DNA from: Bacteroidales bacterium
GTDB lineage: Bacteria > Bacteroidota > Bacteroidia > Bacteroidales > F082
DNA: 64,000 nt
Direction: 5' to 3'
Assembly: GCA_021647205.1 (NCBI GenBank)
Contig: JAKIVD010000010.1
Coordinates: 1-64,000, forward strand
Both the position numbers and the translations under genes were made by a program. Position 1 is the stretch's first letter. Each line of letters begins with the position of its first letter. Under the pieces are notes generated by a model. It was not told where the DNA came from. It was given only the letters and a program-made list of their open reading frames with translations, and did not search any database. This document shows, one piece after another, positions 15,814 through 24,828 of the stretch.

Positions 15814-17700
15814 ATGAACTACCTTTCCGTTGAAAAACTATCCAAATATTTTGGCGACCTGTTGTTGTTCGAGGATATTTCTTTCGGACTGGAGAAAGGT
15901 GAAAAGACAGCCCTCATCGCCAACAACGGAACAGGTAAATCCACGCTCTTTAATATCCTGGCCGGGATGGATGCGGCGGACAGCGGAAAACTAAGTTTCC
16001 GCAACGGAATTCGCCTTGGTTATTTGCAACAAGACCCTGTATTCGATGAAAACATGACGGTTAAAGATTTGGTGCAAAGCGGGCATTCCGCTATTTACAC
16101 CGTCATCAGTAAGTACAAGAAAGCGCTGGAGCAACAAAGTATGGACCACAGCCCTGCAAGCCGGCGTGTGCTGGAGGCGGCTTCGGATGAAATGGACTTT
16201 TACCGGGCCTGGGATTTTGAACGTCGTGTAAGTCAATACCTTTCATTGTTCAGGGTGTCGATTCCCGACCAGGTAATCGGTACTTTTTCTGGAGGGCAAC
16301 GTAAACGACTTGCCCTCGCCCTGGTGTTGATTGATGATCCCGACATCTTACTGCTGGATGAGCCCACCAACCACCTTGACATCGAAATGATTGAATGGCT
16401 GGAGAAATACCTGAAACAAACAAGCTCAGCCCTGCTAATGGTAACCCATGACAGGTATTTCCTTGACCGGGTCTGCAACCGCATCCTGGAAATGGAAGAC
16501 GGCCTGATGTACCGGCACAATGGCAATTATTCATATTTTCTCAGGAAAAAGGGGGAAAGAATCGCCAACCGGCAAACAGAAATTAACAAAGCCGCCGGTT
16601 TTGTCAGGAAAGAAACGGAATGGATGCGCCGCATGCCTAAAGCACGAACCACAAAGTCGAAGGCACGCATCGACTCGTTTTACCAAAAAGAAGCCATCGC
16701 CAACAGCGGGAAAAAAGAACAGCAAATCAGGCTGGATGTTAAATCCAGGCGAATGGGGGGAAACATCCTCGAACTCAAAGACCTTTTCAAAAGTTACGGG
16801 AACATCAATATCCTCAACAATTTTAATTACCTGTTCAAGCGCGGGGAACGAATTGGTATAGTGGGGAAGAACGGCTCGGGAAAATCAAGCTTCCTGAATG
16901 TGATCATTGAGAAGGAAACTGTGGACTCCGGAACTGTAACAAAAGGGGAGACCATTGTTTTCGGTTATTATTCGCAGGAAGGTATCCAGCTTAAAGAAGA
17001 CAAGCGCGTGATTGAGGTGGTTACCGACATTGCCGAAGTTATTGAGCTTGGCAACGGTAGCAGCCTGTCTGCATCCCAGTTTCTCTCTTACTTCCTTTTC
17101 CCCCCGGAAAGGCAGTTCAATTATGTGTCTAAATTGAGCGGTGGCGAAAAAAAACGCTTGTACCTGCTCACTATCCTGATTAAAAACCCCAATTTCCTGA
17201 TACTCGACGAACCAACCAACGACCTGGACCTGGCGACATTAAACAAGCTTGAAGAGTTTTTGTCTGCCTACAAAGGCTGTCTTTTGCTGGTTTCCCACGA
17301 CAGGTATTTTCTCGACCATTTGGTGGACCATCTTTTTATATTCGAAGGTGATGGCAGAATCACTGACTTTTATGGGAATTATGCCGCCTACCACGAAAAA
17401 ATGATGGCAGCAGCACAACACCTGAAACCCGGAAGGGTAGGGGGGGCAAAAGCGGAGAAGCCCAAAACTGCCGGCCTTCCTGTTAAAAAGAAACGTTCTT
17501 ACAAAGAAAACCTTGAATACCAGCAACTGGAAAAAGAAATTGCGGAACATGAAGTAGAAAAGGCTCAGTTGGAGACAGCGTTGAACTCAGGGGGAACCGA
17601 TTACGAAACCCTCCAAGAAAATGCCAGCCGGGTCGGGGAACTTATTGAACTTATCGACGAAAAAACCTTTCGGTGGATGGAACTGGACGAACAGGAATGA
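15814..17700 (+). CDS. ABC-F family ATPase, Uup-like
   Basis: 628 residues, two ABC cassettes and no membrane helices. Cassette 1: Walker A 'ANNGTGKST' (about 36-44), signature FSGGQ, Walker B 'LLLDEPTNHLDIE'. Cassette 2: Walker A 'GKNGSGKSS', signature LSGGE, Walker B 'LILDEPTNDLDL'. The linker between them (about 240-310) is basic and helical, as in ABC-F proteins that act on the ribosome. The C-terminal 75 residues form a charged coiled coil ('YQQLEKEIAEHEVEKAQLE'), typical of the Uup branch, which binds DNA or ribosomes. It acts in the cytoplasm. Antibiotic-resistance ABC-Fs share the fold, but the C-terminal extension argues for Uup. Confidence 0.9.
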   Translation: MNYLSVEKLSKYFGDLLLFEDISFGLEKGEKTALIANNGTGKSTLFNILAGMDAADSGKLSFRNGIRLGYLQQDPVFDENMTVKDLVQSGHSAIYTVISKYKKALEQQSMDHSPASRRVLEAASDEMDFYRAWDFERRVSQYLSLFRVSIPDQVIGTFSGGQRKRLALALVLIDDPDILLLDEPTNHLDIEMIEWLEKYLKQTSSALLMVTHDRYFLDRVCNRILEMEDGLMYRHNGNYSYFLRKKGERIANRQTEINKAAGFVRKETEWMRRMPKARTTKSKARIDSFYQKEAIANSGKKEQQIRLDVKSRRMGGNILELKDLFKSYGNINILNNFNYLFKRGERIGIVGKNGSGKSSFLNVIIEKETVDSGTVTKGETIVFGYYSQEGIQLKEDKRVIEVVTDIAEVIELGNGSSLSASQFLSYFLFPPERQFNYVSKLSGGEKKRLYLLTILIKNPNFLILDEPTNDLDLATLNKLEEFLSAYKGCLLLVSHDRYFLDHLVDHLFIFEGDGRITDFYGNYAAYHEKMMAAAQHLKPGRVGGAKAEKPKTAGLPVKKKRSYKENLEYQQLEKEIAEHEVEKAQLETALNSGGTDYETLQENASRVGELIELIDEKTFRWMELDEQE

Positions 17701-17831
17701 AGATGCAACCCTTTAGAAGTTCATAATTTTGACAATGAAAAAACATTCGTCTTCGCGCAACCAAACCAAGGGCAAAGTTTGTCTAATTACAAAGCGATAA
17801 AACCTTTTCAAAGACCTGCCCGAAATTACCT

Positions 17832-17839
17832 TATTTTTG
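17832..17839 (+). promoter_or_regulatory. -7 element TATTTTTG before the first T9SS cargo gene
   Basis: TATTTTTG fits TAnnTTTG; transcription would start near 17846. The long frame opens earlier (17779), so this element implies a translation start inside it, consistent with the TTG at 17902. Confidence 0.5.
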
Positions 17840-17901
17840 TTGTTGCCGGTAGAAATAAGATTCAGTTGGGGCCTCTTAAAATATATGGAAATAAAAAATT
17901 A

Positions 17902-20439
17902 TTGAAGCAGCTCGTATTCATATTACTAATAAGTATAATCCCGAATTTGCTCCATGCCCAGAAGGAAGCCAATATTTGGTATTTTGGCGAAAAAGCTGGG
18001 CTTGATTTCTCAGCGGGCAACCCCGTTCCCCTGATTGACGGACAGATGGCCACCGAAGAAGGTTGCTCAACAATTTCTTCACCCGAAGGTGAATTGCTGC
18101 TCTATACAGATGGCAGCACCGTATGGAACAAGGACCACAACATCATGCCCAACGGTACGGGCCTGCTCGGACATCCTTCCGGCACTCAGTCAGGAATGAT
18201 TGTTCCTTTCCCCGGCGTATTAGACAAAGTGATTGTTTTTACCGTTGACTGGAATGTGGACGGTGGCGACAACGGGCTTAGGTATTCGATGGTAGACCTG
18301 AACCTGGAAGGCGGACTTGGGGATGTAGTGGCATCAGAAAAAAATGTTGTGGTACTTATACCCGTTGCCGAAAGGGTAACCGCAATAAAACACAGCAATG
18401 AAATAGATACCTGGGTGGTGGTCAACAAATACGGAACCAATGAATTTCATTCGTTTCTTGTTACACAATCGGGTGTTAGCTCCACGGCAGTTGTCAGTAT
18501 GGCAGGCGATTTGGTCAACGACGTCAATTCTCAGGGCTATATGAAAATCTCGCCCGACGGAACCTGGCTCGCAAGGGCGAACGGCTCAGACATGTCCATC
18601 GAATTATTTACTTTCGACGCCACTACCGGTCTTGTCGGGTTTGTTGCGAAGGATAGTGGCTTCGGTGTCAGCCGGAGAATGTACGGCGTTGAGTTCTCTC
18701 CAAATAGCACCCGCTTGTACGTTAGTACCTGGAAATCGAACCCCATGGGATTGTACCAATACAACCTGGATGCAGGAAGTCCACAGGAGATCATCGATTC
18801 AAGAACATTAATCTCGCATAGCCCCAATGGAGCTCTTCAACTTGCGCCAAATAACAAAATCTATTGCATCAGAAACGAAACCATCGGGATGGGTTCCTTG
18901 TCTGTAATCAACCAGCCCAACGAGCTGGGAACTGCCTGCGATTTTGTGGTCAACGGCGTTTACCTCGGCGGAAGGGAATCCAACTGGGGTTTGCCACCTT
19001 TTAATCAATCGTATTTTAACCTTGAAATCGACTTTAGTTTTGACCAGACCTGCCTCGGCGACGAAACACAGTTTACACTGATCAGTTCTTCAATACCCGA
19101 TTCGGTTCAATGGAATTTCGGCGATCCGGCTTCCGGTGCTGCCAACACTTCAAAACTGACAAACCCCACGCATGTCTTTACCACTTCCGGAACCTTTACG
19201 GTTACTGTAACCACCTGGGTAGCTGCCGAAAGCAAGAGCCTTGCTTATGATGTAAGCATTACCGACGTTCCACTTGTTGACCTGGGAGCGGATACCTCTT
19301 TCTGTACCGGGAACCCTTTCTTACTGGATGCCGGTGCCGGTTACGACAATTACCTTTGGTCAAATGGGGAAACATCTCAAACCATCGAAGTTACTGCTGC
19401 AGGCTTGTACTGGGTGCTGGTCGAAAATGGCCCCGGTTGCGCGGACCAGGATACGATAGTTTTAAGCGCGGCACCGGGTTATTCGCTGGAAACCGACACC
19501 AGTATTTGCCAGGGTGAATCCATTTTCCTTGGCGGTGACTTTCAAACCGAATCCGGTACTTATTACGACAGTTTAACCACGGTTTTGGGCTGCGACAGTA
19601 TCCTCATCACCAATCTCGAAGTGCTGGGGCTTTTAACAGCCAATGTCGATGCCAGCATTTGCAGTGGCGATTCTGTTTTCCTTGAAGGGGCTTACCGGAA
19701 GGAACCGGGGATTTATTACGATACCATCCCCAACCTGAATAGTTGTGATAGCTTGATTGTCACTACACTGGAAGTTTCTGACTTTCTTTCTGAAGAAAGG
19801 GAAACCGCAATTTGCCAGGGCGATTCCATCTGGCTTGGCGGCGCATACCAAACCGGCGAAGGCATTTATTTCGATACGCTTCAGAACGAGTTTAGCTGCG
19901 ACAGCCTTTACATCACCACCTTGTTAGTGAATCCCTTGCCACTGGTGCATCTCGGCAACGACACTTCCATTCTCGAAGGGGATGTGCTGCTACTTGACGC
20001 AACTTTCCCGGATGCGCAATACCTGTGGCAGGATGGCTTCACAGGAGCCATTTACAACGCTTCTGATTCGGGTTGGTATTGGGTTGAAGTAAGTACACCA
20101 TGTGGTATGGCCACCGATTCGGTTTTTATTGACTATCTTCTCGACCTGGAGTGTTTCGTTAAGGTCCCCAATGCTTTCACGCCCAATGGCGACGGTAAAA
20201 ACGATCTCTTTAAACCCGTGATTAACTGCGATGCCATCAGTTATGAGTTCATGATTTTTGACCGCTGGGGACAGCTGGTCTTTTCGTCTGATAACCAGGA
20301 AGAAGGATGGGACGGTGGCATTGCGGAAACGACCTTCCCGACCGGCGTTTATTTGTGGCAACTGGCCTATAAAATTCAGATAAATATTGGGAAATTTATT
20401 GAAGGCACGGAAAATGGAACGCTTACCCTGCTAAGATAA
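17902..20439 (+). CDS. T9SS cargo protein: propeller-like N-terminus, PKD and cysteine repeats, type B (CHU_C) sorting domain
   Basis: 845 residues if started at the TTG at 17902 (MKQLVFILLISIIPNLLHAQ, a good signal peptide). No in-frame ATG exists upstream. Order: a propeller-like domain opening 'NIWYFGEKAGLDFSAGNPVP' (about 22-375); a PKD-type domain ('WNFGDPASGAANTSKLTNPTHVF', about 385-450); an Ig-like segment with 'LDAGAGYDNYLWSNGE'; three 43-46-residue repeats of ICxGxSxxLxGxYxxxxGxYxDxxxxxxxCDSxxxTxLxV (about 525-670); and a CHU_C/gliding-motility-type C-terminus 'VPNAFTPNGDGKNDLF...FDRWGQLVF'. The tail directs secretion through the type IX system and surface attachment. It has a paralogue immediately downstream. 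Function beyond being a surface protein is unknown. Confidence 0.85.
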   Translation: MKQLVFILLISIIPNLLHAQKEANIWYFGEKAGLDFSAGNPVPLIDGQMATEEGCSTISSPEGELLLYTDGSTVWNKDHNIMPNGTGLLGHPSGTQSGMIVPFPGVLDKVIVFTVDWNVDGGDNGLRYSMVDLNLEGGLGDVVASEKNVVVLIPVAERVTAIKHSNEIDTWVVVNKYGTNEFHSFLVTQSGVSSTAVVSMAGDLVNDVNSQGYMKISPDGTWLARANGSDMSIELFTFDATTGLVGFVAKDSGFGVSRRMYGVEFSPNSTRLYVSTWKSNPMGLYQYNLDAGSPQEIIDSRTLISHSPNGALQLAPNNKIYCIRNETIGMGSLSVINQPNELGTACDFVVNGVYLGGRESNWGLPPFNQSYFNLEIDFSFDQTCLGDETQFTLISSSIPDSVQWNFGDPASGAANTSKLTNPTHVFTTSGTFTVTVTTWVAAESKSLAYDVSITDVPLVDLGADTSFCTGNPFLLDAGAGYDNYLWSNGETSQTIEVTAAGLYWVLVENGPGCADQDTIVLSAAPGYSLETDTSICQGESIFLGGDFQTESGTYYDSLTTVLGCDSILITNLEVLGLLTANVDASICSGDSVFLEGAYRKEPGIYYDTIPNLNSCDSLIVTTLEVSDFLSEERETAICQGDSIWLGGAYQTGEGIYFDTLQNEFSCDSLYITTLLVNPLPLVHLGNDTSILEGDVLLLDATFPDAQYLWQDGFTGAIYNASDSGWYWVEVSTPCGMATDSVFIDYLLDLECFVKVPNAFTPNGDGKNDLFKPVINCDAISYEFMIFDRWGQLVFSSDNQEEGWDGGIAETTFPTGVYLWQLAYKIQINIGKFIEGTENGTLTLLR

Positions 20440-20476
20440 TTCTGTGGGACACAACCAAAAACGGTTTGATTTTGTC

Positions 20477-20484
20477 TATCTTTG
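20477..20484 (+). promoter_or_regulatory. -7 element TATCTTTG before the second T9SS cargo gene
   Basis: Fits TAnnTTTG. It lies inside the upstream extension of the frame (which opens at a GTG, 20444) and 32 bases before the ATG at 20516, supporting that ATG as the start. Confidence 0.5.
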
Positions 20485-20515
20485 TAAGGGTTTTAAAAGA
20501 GGAAATATTACAGTC

Positions 20516-23380
20516 ATGAAAAAATATACAATTGTTCTGTTTAGCTTGCTGCTGTCGCTTTCGCTGACGGCTCAAAAGCAAGCCAGTTTTTGGTTCTTCG
20601 GCGAAAAAGCAGGCCTTGATTTTAACAGCGGTGCACCGGTCGCCTTAACCAATGGGGAATTGAGTACCTGGGAAGGTTGTTCTTCTATTTCCACCGAAAC
20701 CGGAATTCTGCGTTTTTATACGGATGGCAGCACCATCTGGAACAAAAACGACCTGCCCATGCCCAATGGCAGTGGCTTAATGGGGAACACTTCCAGTACG
20801 CAATCGGGAATCATTGTCCCCTGGCCCGAGAACGACAAAAAATATTTTGTGTTTACCATTGATGATGTAGATGCCGGCGGTGGTGCAAATGGTTTGCGCT
20901 ACTCTGTCGTTGACATGGCCCTGGCAGGTTTTCTTGGTGATGTGGTGGCTAACCAGAAAAATATCTTGTTAACTGCACCCATGTGCGAAAAGCTGACGGC
21001 TGTCGGTCATGATAATGGCATCGACACCTGGGTCATTGCCCAAAAATGGGGTACAAATGATTTTTATGCCTACCGTGTTACACCCACAGGTGTAGTCATG
21101 ACACCGGTAATCAGTTCCGTAGGTACGGTAATTGATACAGAAATTGACAATGCAAAGGGCTATATGAAAGTATCCCCCAATGGGGAGAAACTTGCCAAAG
21201 CCAATGCCGGACTCAAAAATATTGAGATATTTGATTTTGACAATGCCACCGGTATCATTAGCAATGTCATTACTGATTACAGCCTCGGTGGTGAACCTTA
21301 CGGTATTGAATTTTCACCGAACAGCAAATTATTGTATGTGAACACCTGGAAAGCAAATTCAGGGCAAAAACTCCTCCAATACAATCTTGAAGCCGGTACG
21401 CCCGGCGAAATCCTTGATTCCCAGGTGCAGATTGCGTCCGGAACAAATGGTGCCTTACAAATTGCACCTGATAATAAATTGTATGTGTCCATGAATTTGT
21501 CGGGTTCTATTAGCGTGGTGAATGTACCAAACAAACTGGGGAGTGCCTGCCTTTACGAAGCCAACAAGGTTTACCTTGACGGGAAGATTGCGAGATACGG
21601 CCTGCCGCCTTTCGTCCAGTCGTTTTTCAGCTTTAACCCGGGCTTTTACAACGAAACGCCCTGTTACACTGATTCGACACAGTTTTACGAAAACAGTTCG
21701 GTAACACCCGATTCGGTTTGGTGGGATTTTGGAAACCTTGCCTCAGGGGAAGACAACTATTCGACCGAATTTGACCCCGTACACCTTTTTACGGCTCCGG
21801 GTCTCTATTTTGTAAAACACGTAATTTGGGTCGAAGGCCTGATAGACAGTATTACCAATGGCGTTTTTGTTCACCAGAAACCGGATATTCAATTGGGTAG
21901 TGATACTTCTTTCTGTGAGGGGGATCCACTGCTACTGGACGCAGGTGAGGGGTTTGACAGTTATTTATGGAGCAACGGGGATACCACCATGACTACGACG
22001 GTTTACCTTGCCGGGGATTATTCATGTTACGTGACAAACGGCCCAGGCTGTGGGAACAGCGATACCGTAGCCGTTGTTGCCCTTCCAAAGCCGGTGATTG
22101 ACCTTGGTAACGATGTAGCCCTTTGTGCCGGAGGATTCTACACCATTGATGCCGGTCCGGGGTACACCAGTTATTTATGGCCAAATGGATCTACCCAGCA
22201 AACCTATTCGGTGGAAACTTCGGGAACTTACTGGGTGGAAGTTACCAATGATGTGGGCTGCGCTGCCAGGGACAGCCTTACTGTTACGTTTTATCCGAAT
22301 CCCGTTGCCGATGCCGGTCCGGTGCAAACCATAGATCAGGGGCAAACAACTGTGCTTGACGGTTCTGCTACCGGCGGGCTCAGCCCTTACTTTTACGAAT
22401 GGCAACCTGCTAACCTGCTTGTTCAAAACGACATTGCGGCCCCGGCAACTTTGCCCATTATTACACCAAGCTGGTTTACACTTACGGTTACTGACAGCAG
22501 AAATTGTGTGAGTGAGTCGAGCGAAGTGCTGATAAACCTGACGGGTTCTTCTTTAATGGCTTTGCCAACTGCCGATCCTGATACGATTTGCCTTGGTGAA
22601 TCGACAGATATTTCAGCTTATGCAACAGGAGGGGGGCTTGAATATACTTATGCCTGGACGGGAGACGACCCACCTGGTTTTACTTCTTCGCAAGCGAATT
22701 TTACTGTTACACCAACAACAACGGGAACCATTCTTTATAAACTGTATTTAACGGACCAGTATAACAATGAGTTTAACGGCAGTGCAAAGCTTGTGGTCAA
22801 GCCGCTACCCGTCATTGACCTCGTTCCTGACGGTATTGTTCCGGTTGGTCCCGATACCATTGTTGTTTGTGTGCGCGATACGGTAATGCTGGATGCCGGT
22901 CACGACGACGACCCCGGGGGAACAACTTACTTTTGGACGCAATCCAATTATTTAAACCGCTATTTTACTGCGTCAACTAACGGGAATTGGATAGACTTTC
23001 AGACACATGAGGTGCGGGTAAATTACCCGGGTTCCAGTGGCTGTGAAAGCATTGGAAATATTACCATCGTGTTTGATTTTAATGAATGTCAGATTGGCAT
23101 AGACGAGAGCACCGATGCGGAAGAAATGGCTTTCCAGTTGTTCCCTAACCCGAACAACGGGACGTTTACTTTACTGCTGAACACGGAAATGCGCGATATG
23201 GGGGTCAGGGTGTACAATTCTCTGGGAAAACCGGTTTATAATGAGCACTTTAGCGGATCTTTCCAAAAGGGTTACCGCAAACAGGTTCAACTCAATGTTC
23301 ACCAAAAAGGGATTTATTTTGTCAAAGTGTTTTCAGCAGAATCCGGACTTTTATCAGTCCAAAAGATCTTGGTGAAGTAA
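20516..23380 (+). CDS. T9SS cargo protein: propeller-like N-terminus, PKD/Ig domains, type A sorting domain
   Basis: 954 residues from the ATG at 20516 (signal peptide MKKYTIVLFSLLLSLSLTAQ). The N-terminal 380 residues parallel the upstream gene ('SFWFFGEKAGLDFNSGAPVAL', 'YTDGSTIWNKNDLPMPNG', 'YGLPPFVQSFFSF'). After a PKD-like segment ('WWDFGNLASGEDN') and two Ig-like modules with 'LDAGEGFDSYLWSNGD', it diverges: further PKD-like units, then a type A T9SS tail 'FQLFPNPNNGTFTLLL...YNSLGKPVY...GIYFVKVFS' ending in IYFVK-type strands and Lys. It is probably secreted and attached to surface polysaccharide. The pair shares a head and differs in sorting tail. Confidence 0.87.
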   Translation: MKKYTIVLFSLLLSLSLTAQKQASFWFFGEKAGLDFNSGAPVALTNGELSTWEGCSSISTETGILRFYTDGSTIWNKNDLPMPNGSGLMGNTSSTQSGIIVPWPENDKKYFVFTIDDVDAGGGANGLRYSVVDMALAGFLGDVVANQKNILLTAPMCEKLTAVGHDNGIDTWVIAQKWGTNDFYAYRVTPTGVVMTPVISSVGTVIDTEIDNAKGYMKVSPNGEKLAKANAGLKNIEIFDFDNATGIISNVITDYSLGGEPYGIEFSPNSKLLYVNTWKANSGQKLLQYNLEAGTPGEILDSQVQIASGTNGALQIAPDNKLYVSMNLSGSISVVNVPNKLGSACLYEANKVYLDGKIARYGLPPFVQSFFSFNPGFYNETPCYTDSTQFYENSSVTPDSVWWDFGNLASGEDNYSTEFDPVHLFTAPGLYFVKHVIWVEGLIDSITNGVFVHQKPDIQLGSDTSFCEGDPLLLDAGEGFDSYLWSNGDTTMTTTVYLAGDYSCYVTNGPGCGNSDTVAVVALPKPVIDLGNDVALCAGGFYTIDAGPGYTSYLWPNGSTQQTYSVETSGTYWVEVTNDVGCAARDSLTVTFYPNPVADAGPVQTIDQGQTTVLDGSATGGLSPYFYEWQPANLLVQNDIAAPATLPIITPSWFTLTVTDSRNCVSESSEVLINLTGSSLMALPTADPDTICLGESTDISAYATGGGLEYTYAWTGDDPPGFTSSQANFTVTPTTTGTILYKLYLTDQYNNEFNGSAKLVVKPLPVIDLVPDGIVPVGPDTIVVCVRDTVMLDAGHDDDPGGTTYFWTQSNYLNRYFTASTNGNWIDFQTHEVRVNYPGSSGCESIGNITIVFDFNECQIGIDESTDAEEMAFQLFPNPNNGTFTLLLNTEMRDMGVRVYNSLGKPVYNEHFSGSFQKGYRKQVQLNVHQKGIYFVKVFSAESGLLSVQKILVK

Positions 23381-23586
23381 AGATAACTTTTGTTGAGAAG
23401 TCGGTATGGATGCCGCTTACCATTAAAATTTCCTTCAAAGAAAAAGATTAGATGCTTCTGTATTGAGGGAGTAAAATACTTTCTGAGAAAAGTTCCCCGT
23501 CCTGTTTGCCCTATAATTAATAATATGTTAAATAGGAATTGTCGAAAAAAGGGAAGCACGACAGGCGTCTGCTCCCCTACAGTTAA

Positions 23587-24717
23587 TTAATTGCTTTCAT
23601 TCAGTTGCTGTAACTTATCGTTTAACTTCAACTGTATATAAATATTTTTCAGTGCAAGTTTTGAATCTCCGTCAGCCGGGTTCAGTTCAAGTGCTTTTTC
23701 AAAATAAGGCATGGCCACTTCCAGCTGTACATTTGCTTTGGCCACCAGATCTTCGTATTCTTTCACTTTATTCAATGGTAAAAGGTTAGCCTCATCTAAA
23801 AACGATTTACCGCGGTTACTGTAAATAGCACCCATGTTGTAATACAGATTCGAGTTTTCCCCTCCCAGGTCAATGGATTTCTGGTAGTACTCAAGCGCCT
23901 TTTCATCAGCTCCGTCATTATCATAAGTCTGGCCAAGAATCAGGTATAAGTTGGGGTTCTCGCTGTCAGTTTTAATGGCATCCAATAAAGCGTCGCGCAA
24001 TTTGGCGTTCTCCCCTGTTTCGAGATAAATCTGTGCCAGCTCGAGCATCAGGCTCAAATTATCCGGGTAAACAGCCCTTCCCTGATTAACAATGTCAATT
24101 GCTTTTGTTGTATCGCCAAGTTGCTTCACCGATTTGCTGTAATACTTGTACACCCGCACATCGTTATAACCGGCATCGAGGCATTGTTCAAGATATTCAG
24201 CTGCTATTTCAGGCCTTTCACCATACACTCCAGCCATACCGATATTAAAGGCTGTCACCGTATCGAATTTATCCATCGACTTGCTAATTTCAAAATTCGT
24301 TACAAAATCCTGTATCGCCGCATCATAGTTTTCATTCTGAAATTCAGCAAGTGCCTGGTTGAAGAACTGTATGGATACATTGGCGAGATACATATTGATT
24401 TCGTCAGTATATTTTCCCTTCGTATCGTATTCTTTAGCCTTCATCAATGATTCGTAGGCAATACGAACAGCATCCGGTGCAAGGATAGCAGCCAGGTCGT
24501 TGGCTTGAATATTATAATAAATCTCACCCCTGTACATCCAGGTTTTTGGGTCATGCATGGTTTTTTCATGTAAAATAGCCTGGTCGATGGCTTCTTTGGC
24601 ATTCTTGAATTCGCCATTTTTGTTGTACATATAAGCACTGGTACGCTTATTATTTTGCGCCTGTACACCAACACTGATTAGCAGGCCCAGACCCAGTAAA
24701 ATCACAATTCTTTTCAT
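23587..24717 (-). CDS. Exported tetratricopeptide-repeat protein
   Basis: 376 residues from the ATG at 24717 (signal peptide MKRIVILLGLGLLISVGVQAQ). The frame is open 21 codons further upstream, but the promoter at 24741-24772 starts transcription near 24734. About eight TPR units run from about 30 to 365, for example 'DDGADEKALEYYQKSIDLGGENSNLYYNMGAIY'-like helices (two residues of overlap between units), then 'AMPYFEKALELNPADGDSKLALKNIY'. No enzyme domain. Periplasmic or outer-membrane scaffold (inference). It lies 111 bp downstream of gyrA on the same strand but has its own promoter. Confidence 0.85.
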   Translation of the reverse strand: MKRIVILLGLGLLISVGVQAQNNKRTSAYMYNKNGEFKNAKEAIDQAILHEKTMHDPKTWMYRGEIYYNIQANDLAAILAPDAVRIAYESLMKAKEYDTKGKYTDEINMYLANVSIQFFNQALAEFQNENYDAAIQDFVTNFEISKSMDKFDTVTAFNIGMAGVYGERPEIAAEYLEQCLDAGYNDVRVYKYYSKSVKQLGDTTKAIDIVNQGRAVYPDNLSLMLELAQIYLETGENAKLRDALLDAIKTDSENPNLYLILGQTYDNDGADEKALEYYQKSIDLGGENSNLYYNMGAIYSNRGKSFLDEANLLPLNKVKEYEDLVAKANVQLEVAMPYFEKALELNPADGDSKLALKNIYIQLKLNDKLQQLNESN

Positions 24718-24740
24718 ACGGATTTGTTTTAACATTTTTG

Positions 24741-24772
24741 CAAAAATATGATAAATGAAAATAGGTAACAAA
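24741..24772 (-). promoter_or_regulatory. Promoter for the TPR gene
   Basis: On the minus strand: TTTG (24772-24769), 20 bases, TATTTTTG (24748-24741), a close match to the Bacteroidota consensus. Confidence 0.6.
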
Positions 24773-24828
24773 TTCTGCAAAATTTATACCAATTCTAAAT
24801 GGTGGGTTTTACTAAAAAAAGAATTTGG

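Noticed and set aside
15814-17700. Antibiotic-resistance ABC-F protein
   Set aside because: The Uup-type C-terminal coiled coil and housekeeping surroundings argue against it; nothing specific supports resistance.
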